NCBI GenBank assembly: GCA_964450955.1 | Contig: CAYVFI010000058.1 | Span: 1-22,899, forward strand | DNA length: 22,899 nt | DNA from: CAYNWT01 sp964450955 | GTDB lineage: Bacteria > Planctomycetota > Planctomycetia > Planctomycetales > Planctomycetaceae | Direction: 5' to 3' | In this document: positions 7,797-14,916 of the stretch, in pieces | How the letters are laid out: each line of letters opens with the position of its first letter | Position numbering within the stretch: the first letter of the stretch is position 1 | Notes under the pieces: model-generated | The model's input: only the letters and a program-made list of their open reading frames with translations | Told to the model about the DNA's origin: nothing | The model's database searches: none | Translations under genes and position numbers: made by a program

Positions 7797-9737
7797 ATGT
7801 ACAGAATCCCCTGTCCAAAATGTGCGAAGACGCTGAAGTTCAAGGATCCCAAACACCTTGGCCAGAAGATCAAGTGTCCCAACTGCAAACATCCGTTTGT
7901 CCTGGCGTTGCCCGGAGACCCGGAAGACGAAGTTGAGATGGAACTTGTGCAGCCGCCTGCAAGTCCTCCACCGCCGCAAACACCCGAACCACTAACCGGC
8001 ACTTCAGCTCGCTGGGTTCCGGACGATCCGCACGCACACCCGGTTCCGGCTCAACCCGTTCCACCACAACCGGCGGCAATCGAAACCCCAACGGTTGTTC
8101 CACAGTTTGATACAGCCGTCAGCCACGCCGGCCCGGCGATATCAGCACCGGCTGTTCCACTTGTCGTTGCTGCGCCGGCCGAGACCACCAGCCCGATTAG
8201 CGAAATTAGAAAACGCAATCGCAAGCGTGGCAGGATTGGTTGGATACTTGGACTGCTGGGAGTCGTCCTGGCCGCCGGCATTGGTGGAGCAGCATTCGTG
8301 TTGCAGAAAGCCGAAGCGCCGATTGAGAAAAAGAAGCTGACACAAAACGCCGCCTGGGAAACAGAGAAACTTCAGCTGGAAGCGTCTGCTGCAGCCGCCA
8401 AAGATGTCAGTCCAACCACCGGCGAACCGATTGACCTGAAGTACCTGCCGCCGGGTGCCAACATTATCGTTCATCTGCGGCCGTCAGAAATCTGGTCTGA
8501 AGCAGACTCACGCCGCGAGTTATTGTTTGCACTCGGCCCGCTGGGCAAGTGGTTAGAAACGAAAGTCCGCGAACTGTCGCAGTTCGAACCGGCAGAAATT
8601 GAACAGCTTACGATTGCGATCGGGCTTGGGCCGCGTGAATCTGAACCAGAAATCTCAGCCGTCGTCCGACTACACGAGGCGCAGCGACGATCGGTTCTTA
8701 TTCGCCAACGCTTCAAAGGCCAACGCGATCCTGACTTCACTGAGGACGTTTACGTTGGTGAGAAAAACTGTTGGCTGTTGGTCGATGACAAAACGTTCGC
8801 GGTTGGCCCGGCATTGTTGGCTGCCGATCTGGTTGCTGGTTTGTCCTATGCGGCAGATCCGTCGGACGATTTGCGTTCCATGATTCCGGAAACGGACAGC
8901 GACCGGCACGTGACCGTCATGGTCGATACATCCGCTTTGGAAATTCACACTTCGGCTCTTTTCGATCCTTCGTTGCAGCAGGCGATGGTTCAGTTCACCG
9001 ACTGGTTGGGTGAGGATGTCGATGGCGTTTCGGCCAGTCTGCACTTTGGCGACAAGCTATTCATGGAAACGTTGCTGCGAAACGGAACCGGCAGCACAGC
9101 CGCGAAACTTAACAGACACATTCGTTCGCGAGTGGAAGAACTGCCGAGCGACATCTTAAGCATGGTCAAGTACATGCGGCCGCGTCGCAAAGGTCCGCGC
9201 CAAATTATCGCTCGCTTCCCGGCGATGACGAAGGCGTTCTCTGCGGCCACCGACACGGGAATCGCGGACCGATTGGTTCAACTCACGACCATTCTTCCTG
9301 AACGAGCCATCCCGAACCTGGCCGTGGCAACCCTTCTGACCTGGGATGAATCAACGCGAACCGATTTCGATCGAGAACGCGCGCCGGTGACGACCGCGCC
9401 AACAAAGAAGCTGCCTGAAACTCTGGCGGGTCGTCTGAAAATGGTGATCGAAGTTGAGTTCAAACGAACGCCACTTCAGGAAGCGTTCGCGTTGTTGGGT
9501 GAAGAAATCGGTGTGAACTTTCGTCTGGACGGTGACGGCCTGAAGCTGGCCGGTTACACACAAAACATGGCACAGACTCATAACCTTGGGTCCGTCGCCG
9601 CAACCGAAGGTGTGAAGGCCATTCTCAAGCAGTACGAGAAGATGGTTCTGGTCGCCGACGAAGCCAGCAAGACCGTCACCGTCACAACAGTGGACGCTCT
9701 GGAATCCACTGGAGCAAAAGCGTACACGCTGCCGTAA
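7797..9737 (+). CDS. Zinc-ribbon, single-span membrane protein with large extracytoplasmic part
   Basis: This 646-aa protein is read from ATG 7797, chosen because the zinc ribbon begins immediately (MYRIPCPKC); the open frame upstream (from 7557) overlaps the divergent dioxygenase gene and is noncoding. Architecture: zinc ribbon CPKC (6-9) and CPNC (27-30); Pro/Ala-rich linker (about 50-135); basic stop NRKRGR; one membrane helix (147-169); a Lys-rich short stalk; then about 475 residues outside. The C-terminal 104 residues (543-646, LKMVIEVEFKRTPLQEAFALL...) look like the STN/secretin short domain, with the pattern of an amphipathic strand, then PLQEALALL and a second strand. The middle part (about 205-520) has alternating strands and is not recognised. 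The function is unknown. The layout suggests signalling or assembly across the inner membrane. Confidence 0.85.
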   Translation: MYRIPCPKCAKTLKFKDPKHLGQKIKCPNCKHPFVLALPGDPEDEVEMELVQPPASPPPPQTPEPLTGTSARWVPDDPHAHPVPAQPVPPQPAAIETPTVVPQFDTAVSHAGPAISAPAVPLVVAAPAETTSPISEIRKRNRKRGRIGWILGLLGVVLAAGIGGAAFVLQKAEAPIEKKKLTQNAAWETEKLQLEASAAAAKDVSPTTGEPIDLKYLPPGANIIVHLRPSEIWSEADSRRELLFALGPLGKWLETKVRELSQFEPAEIEQLTIAIGLGPRESEPEISAVVRLHEAQRRSVLIRQRFKGQRDPDFTEDVYVGEKNCWLLVDDKTFAVGPALLAADLVAGLSYAADPSDDLRSMIPETDSDRHVTVMVDTSALEIHTSALFDPSLQQAMVQFTDWLGEDVDGVSASLHFGDKLFMETLLRNGTGSTAAKLNRHIRSRVEELPSDILSMVKYMRPRRKGPRQIIARFPAMTKAFSAATDTGIADRLVQLTTILPERAIPNLAVATLLTWDESTRTDFDRERAPVTTAPTKKLPETLAGRLKMVIEVEFKRTPLQEAFALLGEEIGVNFRLDGDGLKLAGYTQNMAQTHNLGSVAATEGVKAILKQYEKMVLVADEASKTVTVTTVDALESTGAKAYTLP

Positions 9738-10117
9738 CCAGCGGTGCGCCTACCGGTAAGTGTCGGGCAGAAATGTGGCTGGCTCAGGCCTTCAGCCAGT
9801 CCGTCATATGGCGACGAAATCCGTACCGGTCCGACTCAGGAGTCGGCTGCAAAATTGTTCACAGCCCATAGCGATGGCTTTAGAACTCCCGCACTTGCGC
9901 GTGGCAGTGGCTCTATCTAAACCGGCAAGTTGCGCCTTTCAGTTATCACGCGACGGGGCTTTGTGAATTGGTTCGCAAAGAAAAACGCTGATCTGGGCCA
10001 CGTTCCGAAAGAGCCTGAAAAAAAATGTATGGAATTCCCAGCTGACCGCGTCTGCATAAAACCAGTCAATCAACTGTGGGGTTGATTGCGATCTGGTTCA
10101 AACGTGGGAGATCAGCC
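9738..10117. other. Intergenic stretch with short hairpins, no gene
   Basis: No supported coding region. Two hairpins follow the upstream gene: CTGGCT/AGCCAG with a 9-nt loop (9779-9799) and CCGACT/AGTCGG with a 4-nt loop (9831-9846). Neither is followed by a T-run, so termination is uncertain. A 68-codon plus-strand frame at 9760-9966 passes through both hairpins and has no protein-like features. The stretch ends with a strong 8-bp hairpin just before the rhodanese gene, listed separately. Confidence 0.6.
10067..10088 (+). promoter_or_regulatory. Perfect 8-bp hairpin in the 5' region of the rhodanese gene
   Basis: CAATCAAC and GTTGATTG form a perfect inverted repeat around a 6-nt loop (TGTGGG), 29 nt before the ATG at 10118. 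No T-run follows, so it is not a normal terminator. It could be a dyad operator or an mRNA 5' hairpin. The Shine-Dalgarno-like GGGAG (10106-10110) lies outside the stem. Confidence 0.45.
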
Positions 10118-10597
10118 ATGAAACGTGTTAGGCAAATTCTGCCGGTTATCGCAATCGTCGGTACCATCGCCGTTGCGGGTCTGTGGGCCCGATCAAGCCA
10201 GGCTGATTCCCGCTACGTTGTTTCTGCAGACCACATTCGTTTGATGCAAGCTGACGCGACTGAGTCGGATCGGTTTGTGATTATTGATGTGCGTGACGAA
10301 CGTGAGTCTTCCGTTTCGATACTGCCGGGCGCGATCACGCTGGATGAGTTCGAAGGTTCTGAGCAGCACCGGGGCAAGACGGCAATTGTGTACTGTACCG
10401 TCGGTGTCAGAAGCCACGCGTACGCCAGCCGTCTTCGAGAACAGGGCTGGGAAGCCTACAACTACAAGGGTGGGATTCTGGACTGGTGTCGCCAGGGCTT
10501 GCCGCTGACCACGCGCGATGGACAGCCGACAGACCGAGTCCACACTTACAGTAGTTGGTATTCGGTTCCGGCCGGTTACCTGGCTATCGCTAACTAG
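10118..10597 (+). CDS. Exported or membrane-anchored single-domain rhodanese
   Basis: This 159-aa protein starts at ATG 10118, with GGGAG 7 nt upstream; the in-frame GTG further upstream (10076) lies in the hairpin and is unlikely. The N-terminus (MKRVRQILPVIAIVGTIAVAGLW, helix about 7-23) is a signal peptide or anchor, so the domain acts in the periplasm. The rhodanese domain covers about 32-130. It has the CDC25/rhodanese strand FVIIDVRDERE (53-63), the active-site loop Y-C93-T-V-G-V-R98-S (persulfide Cys and loop Arg), and the terminal YNYKGGILDW motif (115-123). Rhodaneses move sulfane sulfur between thiols or to cyanide; the acceptor here is unknown. It is followed by a terminator-like hairpin and so is probably monocistronic. 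Confidence 0.92.
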   Translation: MKRVRQILPVIAIVGTIAVAGLWARSSQADSRYVVSADHIRLMQADATESDRFVIIDVRDERESSVSILPGAITLDEFEGSEQHRGKTAIVYCTVGVRSHAYASRLREQGWEAYNYKGGILDWCRQGLPLTTRDGQPTDRVHTYSSWYSVPAGYLAIAN

Positions 10598-10623
10598 CTG
10601 GGTACCATTGGGGGCCGACTTTG

Positions 10624-10655
10624 GATGACCCTGGTCCGTGGTCATCTTTCTGTTC
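10624..10655 (+). terminator. Probable terminator of the rhodanese gene
   Basis: A 7-bp perfect stem GATGACC/GGTCATC encloses a 9-nt loop (10624-10646) and is followed by TTTCTGTT. It lies 27 nt after the rhodanese stop codon. The stem strength is moderate and the T-run is interrupted. Confidence 0.6.
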
Positions 10656-10689
10656 CTGAGAACAATCGCCAGCCAGTCGCAAACATCGT

Positions 10690-10775
10690 GTTTTGCAGCG
10701 TTTCAGTCTGTCCCTGCCGGGACGCTGGTTCCTTGCGGTCAGTTTGGTACGTTACTCGTTAACTGACCATTTTGG
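10690..10775 (+). promoter_or_regulatory. Structured leader upstream of purQ (possible attenuator or riboswitch-like element)
   Basis: Two strong hairpins stand in series between the rhodanese terminator and purQ. Hairpin A (10696-10727) has outer arms CAGCGT/ACGCTG and inner arms GTCCC/GGGAC (4-nt loop); the two sets share two bases, so they can compete. Hairpin B (10737-10768) is a perfect 8-bp stem GGTCAGTT/AACTGACC around a 16-nt loop, followed at once by ATTTT, like a terminator. The purQ ATG is 47 nt further on. I do not recognise it as a purine, PRPP or other known riboswitch class. A control role is inference. Confidence 0.45.
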
Positions 10776-10815
10776 CGTGGCAGCCAATTTCTCTCAGGCG
10801 ACGACTGAACAACAG

Positions 10816-11628
10816 ATGGCGACTCCCAAGGTTTGCGTGCTTCGAGCTCCGGGCACAAATTGTGATATTGAAACTGCTTACGCGTTTGAAAAAAGCGGCG
10901 GTGTTGCCGATCGCGTGCATGTGTTCCGACTGTTGGAAGAACCAAACCTTCTTGACGACTACCAGGTCTTATGTGTTCCTGGCGGATTCAGCTACGGCGA
11001 CGACATTGGAGCCGGAGTGATTCTGTCACGCCAGCTTCGTGGCCGAGTCAACGACGCGATTGTTCGCTTTATCCAGGCGGACAAACTGGCACTGGGCATC
11101 TGCAATGGTTTTCAAACACTTCTTAAAGCAGGCCTGCTAACTGAAACCGGCTTTGATGGTACGGGCGACCGGTTCGAATCGTCCGCGACTCTGACGTGGA
11201 ACAATAACGGAAAGTACACCGCACTGTGGGTGACGCTGAAAGTTGCCAGCAGCAACAGCGTGTTTCTGCGTGGCATCGACGAAATTGAAATGCCGATTGC
11301 CCACGCAGAAGGCCGCATCGCCGTCTCTGATCCGTCTGTCCTGACCGGTTGGAACAACGCGAACCAGGTTGCTTTGCGATACAGCAACGGCCATGTTCCG
11401 GCGACTGGCGAGAACGGCCAGGAATTGCTGGCCTATCCGGCAAACCCGAATGGTTCGATAGACAATATTGCCGGACTGTGCGATCCAACAGGTCGAGTGC
11501 TTGGGCTAATGCCGCACCCGGAACGGTTCATCCATGCGACCCAACATCCGCAGTGGACGCGCCGCGGACTTAAAGGCGACGGAGCGGGACTTAAGCTGTT
11601 CCAAAACGCGGTTGAGTACTTCGCGTAG
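10816..11628 (+). CDS. purQ: Phosphoribosylformylglycinamidine synthase subunit PurQ (glutaminase)
   Basis: This 270-aa class I glutamine amidotransferase supplies ammonia to PurL, converting FGAR to FGAM in de novo purine synthesis. Seen motifs are the N-terminal LRAPGTNCD (9-17) typical of PurQ, the oxyanion region VPGGFSYGDDIGAG (54-67), the nucleophile C96 in GICNGFQ, and H234/E236 in MPHPER. The start is ATG 10816, since the PurQ fold begins at residue 5; the in-frame extension to 10693 is the leader hairpin region read through. The length is longer than the roughly 225-aa Gram-positive PurQ and matches other standalone long PurQ proteins. purL and purS are not next to it, so it must assemble with a subunit encoded elsewhere. 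The Shine-Dalgarno is weak. Confidence 0.96.
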   Translation: MATPKVCVLRAPGTNCDIETAYAFEKSGGVADRVHVFRLLEEPNLLDDYQVLCVPGGFSYGDDIGAGVILSRQLRGRVNDAIVRFIQADKLALGICNGFQTLLKAGLLTETGFDGTGDRFESSATLTWNNNGKYTALWVTLKVASSNSVFLRGIDEIEMPIAHAEGRIAVSDPSVLTGWNNANQVALRYSNGHVPATGENGQELLAYPANPNGSIDNIAGLCDPTGRVLGLMPHPERFIHATQHPQWTRRGLKGDGAGLKLFQNAVEYFA

Positions 11629-11634
11629 CCAAGG

Positions 11635-11668
11635 CGACGTCCGGCTTAATTGATGCCGGTCTGCGTCG
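11635..11668 (+). other. Stem-loop after purQ
   Basis: Nested arms CGACG/CGTCG and CCGGC/GCCGG enclose TTAATTGAT, 7 nt after the purQ stop codon. It is GC-rich but has no T-run. It may protect the 3' end of the mRNA or be a weak terminator. Confidence 0.4.
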
Positions 11669-11720
11669 GCCGTTAGAGTGAAATAGCGCGGGGCGTTTTG
11701 GGCATTTGGGGAATGGTGCA

Positions 11721-12305
11721 ATGACCAAACAAGCGCGCTCCCGGGTTCCATGGACCTGCCCGGACTGCGGACGCGACTATCAGCTTTCCGCCGGACGCAC
11801 GCCGCCGCCTCTGTGCAAACAGTGCACTCGCCGAAACCAGAAGGCAGCCAGAATTACGAACACACCAGCACCGGCGGCCGCTCCACCCACGTCGGCACCA
11901 CCAGTCATTCAGCCATCACAGCCATCCATTCCGGTGCCGCGGGAACGCAAAGAGCTACCGGCCGATGTCGAGTCTCACATTGCCCGCCAGGAACGCGAAC
12001 GCCTGCTGGCCGATGTTGCCAACATCAGCCGGACGATGACATTCTTCCGCCGTCTGGTCTGGGCCATGGTCATCATGATGGTCCTGAACTTTCTGCTCAT
12101 CGGAGCAGCGTTTCTGTATTCAATGAAGCAGATGTCATCGTTGGATGGACTACTGCTAAACAAGGGCGGTGCCGCCGTCCCGCAGCAGCAAGGGCAAAGG
12201 CTGCCGGGAAATCAGCAAGAGCTCCCACCCGGTATCGCTGAGAAGATGAAGCCCATCCAGGACTACTTCGACCAGCTTAACCAAGCGCTGGAAGAGACCC
12301 GGTAG
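11721..12305 (+). CDS. Small zinc-ribbon, single-span membrane protein
   Basis: This 194-aa protein starts at ATG 11721, with GGGGA 8 nt upstream; a TTG 15 nt earlier in frame overlaps that Shine-Dalgarno. It has an N-terminal zinc ribbon (CPDC 13-16, CKQC 32-35), then a Pro/Ala-rich linker (about 48-75), a charged stretch predicted as helix (ADVESHIARQERERLLADV), one membrane helix (112-133) and a roughly 60-residue tail rich in Gln and Pro that ends in an amphipathic helix. The order zinc ribbon, Pro-rich linker, membrane helix is the same as in the 646-aa protein at 7797, but the outer part differs. The function is unknown. A gene for the convergent symporter lies beyond a 360-bp repeat-filled gap. 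Confidence 0.82.
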   Translation: MTKQARSRVPWTCPDCGRDYQLSAGRTPPPLCKQCTRRNQKAARITNTPAPAAAPPTSAPPVIQPSQPSIPVPRERKELPADVESHIARQERERLLADVANISRTMTFFRRLVWAMVIMMVLNFLLIGAAFLYSMKQMSSLDGLLLNKGGAAVPQQQGQRLPGNQQELPPGIAEKMKPIQDYFDQLNQALEETR

Positions 12306-12370
12306 CGACACACCAGTTGGCAATCGCAACACGAACGCAAACCCGCCGCAATCGACGGCCGCGGCGAGTT

Positions 12371-12450
12371 GGGCCCCAAAAAGGAGGCGAGGTGACATAG
12401 GTTCTGTTTGTGCTTCGCGCCAACTCCAATCCGCATCCGTCACCTCTCCC
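12371..12450 (+). repeat. Palindromic repeat unit, copy 1 (REP/MITE-like)
   Basis: The unit shares with copy 2 a core of GCTTCGCGCCAAC-CCAATC-CAT-CGTCACCTCTCCC; matching bases sit 187 bp apart. Its ends form an 8-bp inverted repeat GAGGTGAC (12389-12396) and GTCACCTC (12439-12446) around 42 nt. It lies in the convergent gap between the small zinc-ribbon gene and the symporter gene. It overlaps the start of the 56-nt hairpin element. No gene is present anywhere in 12306-12665; the open frames there are translations of the repeats. Confidence 0.8.
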
Positions 12451-12495
12451 GCTTGCGGGAGAGGTCGCGGTCTCAGCCGCGAGAGAGGGCGAGCC
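12440..12495 (+). repeat. 56-nt hairpin repeat element, copy A
   Basis: It contains a perfect 11-bp palindrome ACCTCTCCCGC-TT-GCGGGAGAGGT (12442-12465). This is followed by a 6-bp hairpin TCGCGG/CCGCGA with a 6-nt loop, sharing the T at 12465, and then GAGAGGGCGAGCC. The same 56-nt block recurs at 22758-22813 in the same orientation with 6 mismatches. The short inter-arm spacing suits a cruciform or an mRNA 3' stabiliser. It resembles intergenic REP-type elements. Confidence 0.85.
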
Positions 12496-12558
12496 TGGAT
12501 GGCCGATGCGTTTGTTTGTTGAGTCTGCGCTGTCCCCTCTCCCAGGCTTACAGCCCGA

Positions 12559-12637
12559 CCGCTCCCCTAAAAAGGGACCAGGTGACTGGTTCGCGTGGGC
12601 TTCGCGCCAACCCCAATCGACATTCGTCACCTCTCCC
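12559..12637 (+). repeat. Palindromic repeat unit, copy 2 (REP/MITE-like)
   Basis: This is a second copy of the unit at 12371-12450. The outer arms are GGGAccAGGTGAC (from 12574) and GTCACCTcTCCC (to 12637), an imperfect inverted repeat around about 39 nt; the central GGCTTCGCGCCAACCCCAAT is nearly the same as in copy 1. It is not followed by the 11-bp palindrome found after copy 1, so it is a partial or diverged copy. It ends 28 bp before the symporter stop codon. Confidence 0.78.
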
Positions 12638-12665
12638 CAAAAGGCGAGTTGCGAAAGGTCCGTCG

Positions 12666-14435
12666 TTAGTGCGTGGCCTCTCCGGCTTCTCCCGGAACGC
12701 GAATGTTGGTCACCATGTCCACAATCTCCTGTGGCGGTGCCGGCGTGACTCGCGATACCAGAGTGGCCACGACAAAGTTCACCATCATGCCCACAAAGCC
12801 GATGCCTTCCGGCGAGATGCCAAGGATGTAGTCTGTGTGATCGACGATGAACTGGAAGTACACAATGTAACCCAGTGTCAAACCGATACCGGCAATCATG
12901 CCCGCAATCGCACCTTCGCGGTTCATTCGTTTGGAGAAGATGCCCATCAGAATGGTCGGGAAGAACGACGATGCCGCCAGCCCGAACGCAAACGCAACCG
13001 TCTTGGCAACAAACTCAGATGGCGGATTGATTCCAAAGTACGCAGCGATCGCCAGAAACACAAAAGACGCTCCACGAGCCCACGCGACCTCAACCTTGTC
13101 GCTCATTCCGGGACTGACAATCTTCTTCATCAGGTCGTGTGAGATTGACGTTGAAAGAACCAGCAGCAGTCCGGCCGCTGTGGACAATGCCGCCGCCACA
13201 CAACCAGCCATAACCAAAGCAACGACCCACATTGGCAGCCTGGCCATTTCAGGATTCGCCATCACAAGGATGTCGTTCTCGTAGTAGAACTCGTTCTCGT
13301 TGTCGGTGACCGTGTTGGTAATCGCACGCGGTCCATCACCGCTTCGTTCGCCCTCAAACGCCGGTTTTCCTTCGATCGCTTTCCCGGATGCGTACTGCAT
13401 AATCCCATCCTTGTTCTTGTCGACCCACGCAATCAGACCGCGATCTTCCCAGTTCTTCAGCCACGATGGAGCAGACGCGTAAGGCGTATTGTGAACTTCC
13501 GAGATAAGGTTGGTTCGAACAAACGCTCCCACAGCCGGAGCAGTCAGGTAAATGATGGCAATGCACCCCAGCGTCCAACATGCGGATCTTCGAACCGCCT
13601 TCACTGACTTTACAGTAAAGAACCGGACAATCACGTGCGGCAGCCCGGCGGTTCCGCACATTAAAGCCGCCGTAATGCAGAACATGTCCGTGGTAGACAT
13701 ACTGCCGTCCGTATATTTACTGAATCCAAGTTGTGTGTTTAACTCGTTGAGTTTCGTAAGCAGCGGGACCGCCGCTTCTGCACCATCCTTCGTGAAGTCG
13801 CCAATCAAACCAAACTGCGGAACCACATTCCCGGTCAGCAGCATTGAGATGTACACAGCCGGAATCGTGTAAGCGAAAACCATCACGCAGTACTGCGCGA
13901 CTTGCGTGTACGTGATGCCTTTCATTCCGCCAAGCCCGGCGTAGAAAAAGACAATGGCTGCTCCAATGAGAACGCCAGACGTGATGCTAATGTCAAACAA
14001 ACGTGAGAACACCAGACCCACACCGCGCATCTGACCCATGATGTAAGTCATGCAAATAAAGATCGCGCACACCACGCCCACGAACCGCGCGAAGTTGGAA
14101 TAGAACCGATCGCCCAGGAAGTCGGTCACCGTAAACTTATTGAACTTCCGCAGGTACGGAACGATTAACGTTGTCAGCAAAACAAACCCGCCGGTCCAGC
14201 CCATGAGAAACCGCGACGCGTCGTAGCCACTGGCCGCGATACTGCCGGCCATTGAGATAAACGTGGCCGCCGACATCCAGTCCGCCGCCGTTGCCATTCC
14301 GTTTGCGAACGGCGACACCCCACCGCTGGCAACGTAGTACTCCCGGGTGGTTCCGGCTCGCGACTTAATCGCAATGCCGATGTACATCGCGAAGGACAGA
14401 CCGATGAACAGGAAGTTCCATGAATCCTGACTCAT
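12666..14435 (-). CDS. Na+/solute symporter, SSS family, VC_2705 type (acetate/pyruvate-permease-like)
   Basis: This 589-aa protein has about 13 membrane helices. SSS hallmarks are YYVASGGVSPFANGMATAADWMSAATF (33-59; early helix and Na+ region), RKFNKFTVTDFLGDRF (96-111), and AALSTAAGLLLVLSTSISHDL (415-435), the family signature in late helix 8/9. It resembles cation:acetate symporters such as ActP. The solute is not determined by sequence; acetate, pyruvate or another small carboxylate is likely. Residues about 310-395 form a long soluble loop with an EF-hand-like motif DKNKDGIMQY (339-348), a feature I associate with the VC_2705 subfamily. Its start codon overlaps the stop of the DUF4212 gene by ATGA, so the two are translated together and probably form one complex. 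Confidence 0.92.
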   Translation of the reverse strand: MSQDSWNFLFIGLSFAMYIGIAIKSRAGTTREYYVASGGVSPFANGMATAADWMSAATFISMAGSIAASGYDASRFLMGWTGGFVLLTTLIVPYLRKFNKFTVTDFLGDRFYSNFARFVGVVCAIFICMTYIMGQMRGVGLVFSRLFDISITSGVLIGAAIVFFYAGLGGMKGITYTQVAQYCVMVFAYTIPAVYISMLLTGNVVPQFGLIGDFTKDGAEAAVPLLTKLNELNTQLGFSKYTDGSMSTTDMFCITAALMCGTAGLPHVIVRFFTVKSVKAVRRSACWTLGCIAIIYLTAPAVGAFVRTNLISEVHNTPYASAPSWLKNWEDRGLIAWVDKNKDGIMQYASGKAIEGKPAFEGERSGDGPRAITNTVTDNENEFYYENDILVMANPEMARLPMWVVALVMAGCVAAALSTAAGLLLVLSTSISHDLMKKIVSPGMSDKVEVAWARGASFVFLAIAAYFGINPPSEFVAKTVAFAFGLAASSFFPTILMGIFSKRMNREGAIAGMIAGIGLTLGYIVYFQFIVDHTDYILGISPEGIGFVGMMVNFVVATLVSRVTPAPPQEIVDMVTNIRVPGEAGEATH

Positions 14436-14719
14436 GCCTGGTTCTCCTCATCAAGACCGCACTTCTTGTCCAGGCCGTTCATGAGAACCATGTACACAAC
14501 CAACAGAATCAGGAACCCAATGATGGCTCCCTGTTGAGCAATCCAAAACCCGCCCGGAGCACCGCCGACGTTGAACAGTCCATCAAGGAAGTCGCGGAAC
14601 AGAATTCCGCAGCCGAGCGAAATGAACGCCCACAGACTTAAGACGAACAAGACAATCTTCAGGCTGCCGGACCAGTGTGCGTCGTGCTTGCTGGTGTCGG
14701 AGGGTTGGGGAGAACTCAT
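14432..14719 (-). CDS. DUF4212 small membrane subunit of the symporter
   Basis: This 95-aa protein has two membrane helices (about 20-42 and 58-83) separated by a loop with GGAPGGFWIAQQG. In the DUF4212 family this GGxPxGFWxxxQG stretch is conserved, and the gene is nearly always directly upstream of a VC_2705-type SSS symporter, as here (4-bp ATGA overlap). It is thought to be an accessory subunit. The N-terminus is a short polar tail, and ATG 14719 is the natural start. It shares a 197-bp divergent promoter region with the PPC protein gene. Confidence 0.92.
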   Translation of the reverse strand: MSSPQPSDTSKHDAHWSGSLKIVLFVLSLWAFISLGCGILFRDFLDGLFNVGGAPGGFWIAQQGAIIGFLILLVVYMVLMNGLDKKCGLDEENQA

Positions 14720-14916
14720 GGTGCGACTCTCTGTGGTATTGCGATTGCAATCGTGCCATCGCGGAAGCGTAGATGCACAGGATACCGAGGAATCGTGCCG
14801 GTTGCATCGTCGCGGTTCGATTCAGAAAGGCGGCAAACACCGAAGTTGTCTTGCTACCAGGCAAACAGAACAACATCATGTGAGAACCTGCCTGTCGCAT
14901 CCGGAGAACGAAAACC

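Noticed and set aside
10693..10815. 41-codon N-terminal extension of PurQ
   Set aside because: It runs through the leader hairpins; PurQ proteins start at the MATPKVCVLRAPGTN strand.
12156..12630. Minus-strand frames of 95 and 117 codons in and around the repeat gap, with similar N-termini (MTDADWSWREA, MTNVDWGWREA)
   Set aside because: The similarity is produced by the direct DNA repeats, not by paralogous proteins.
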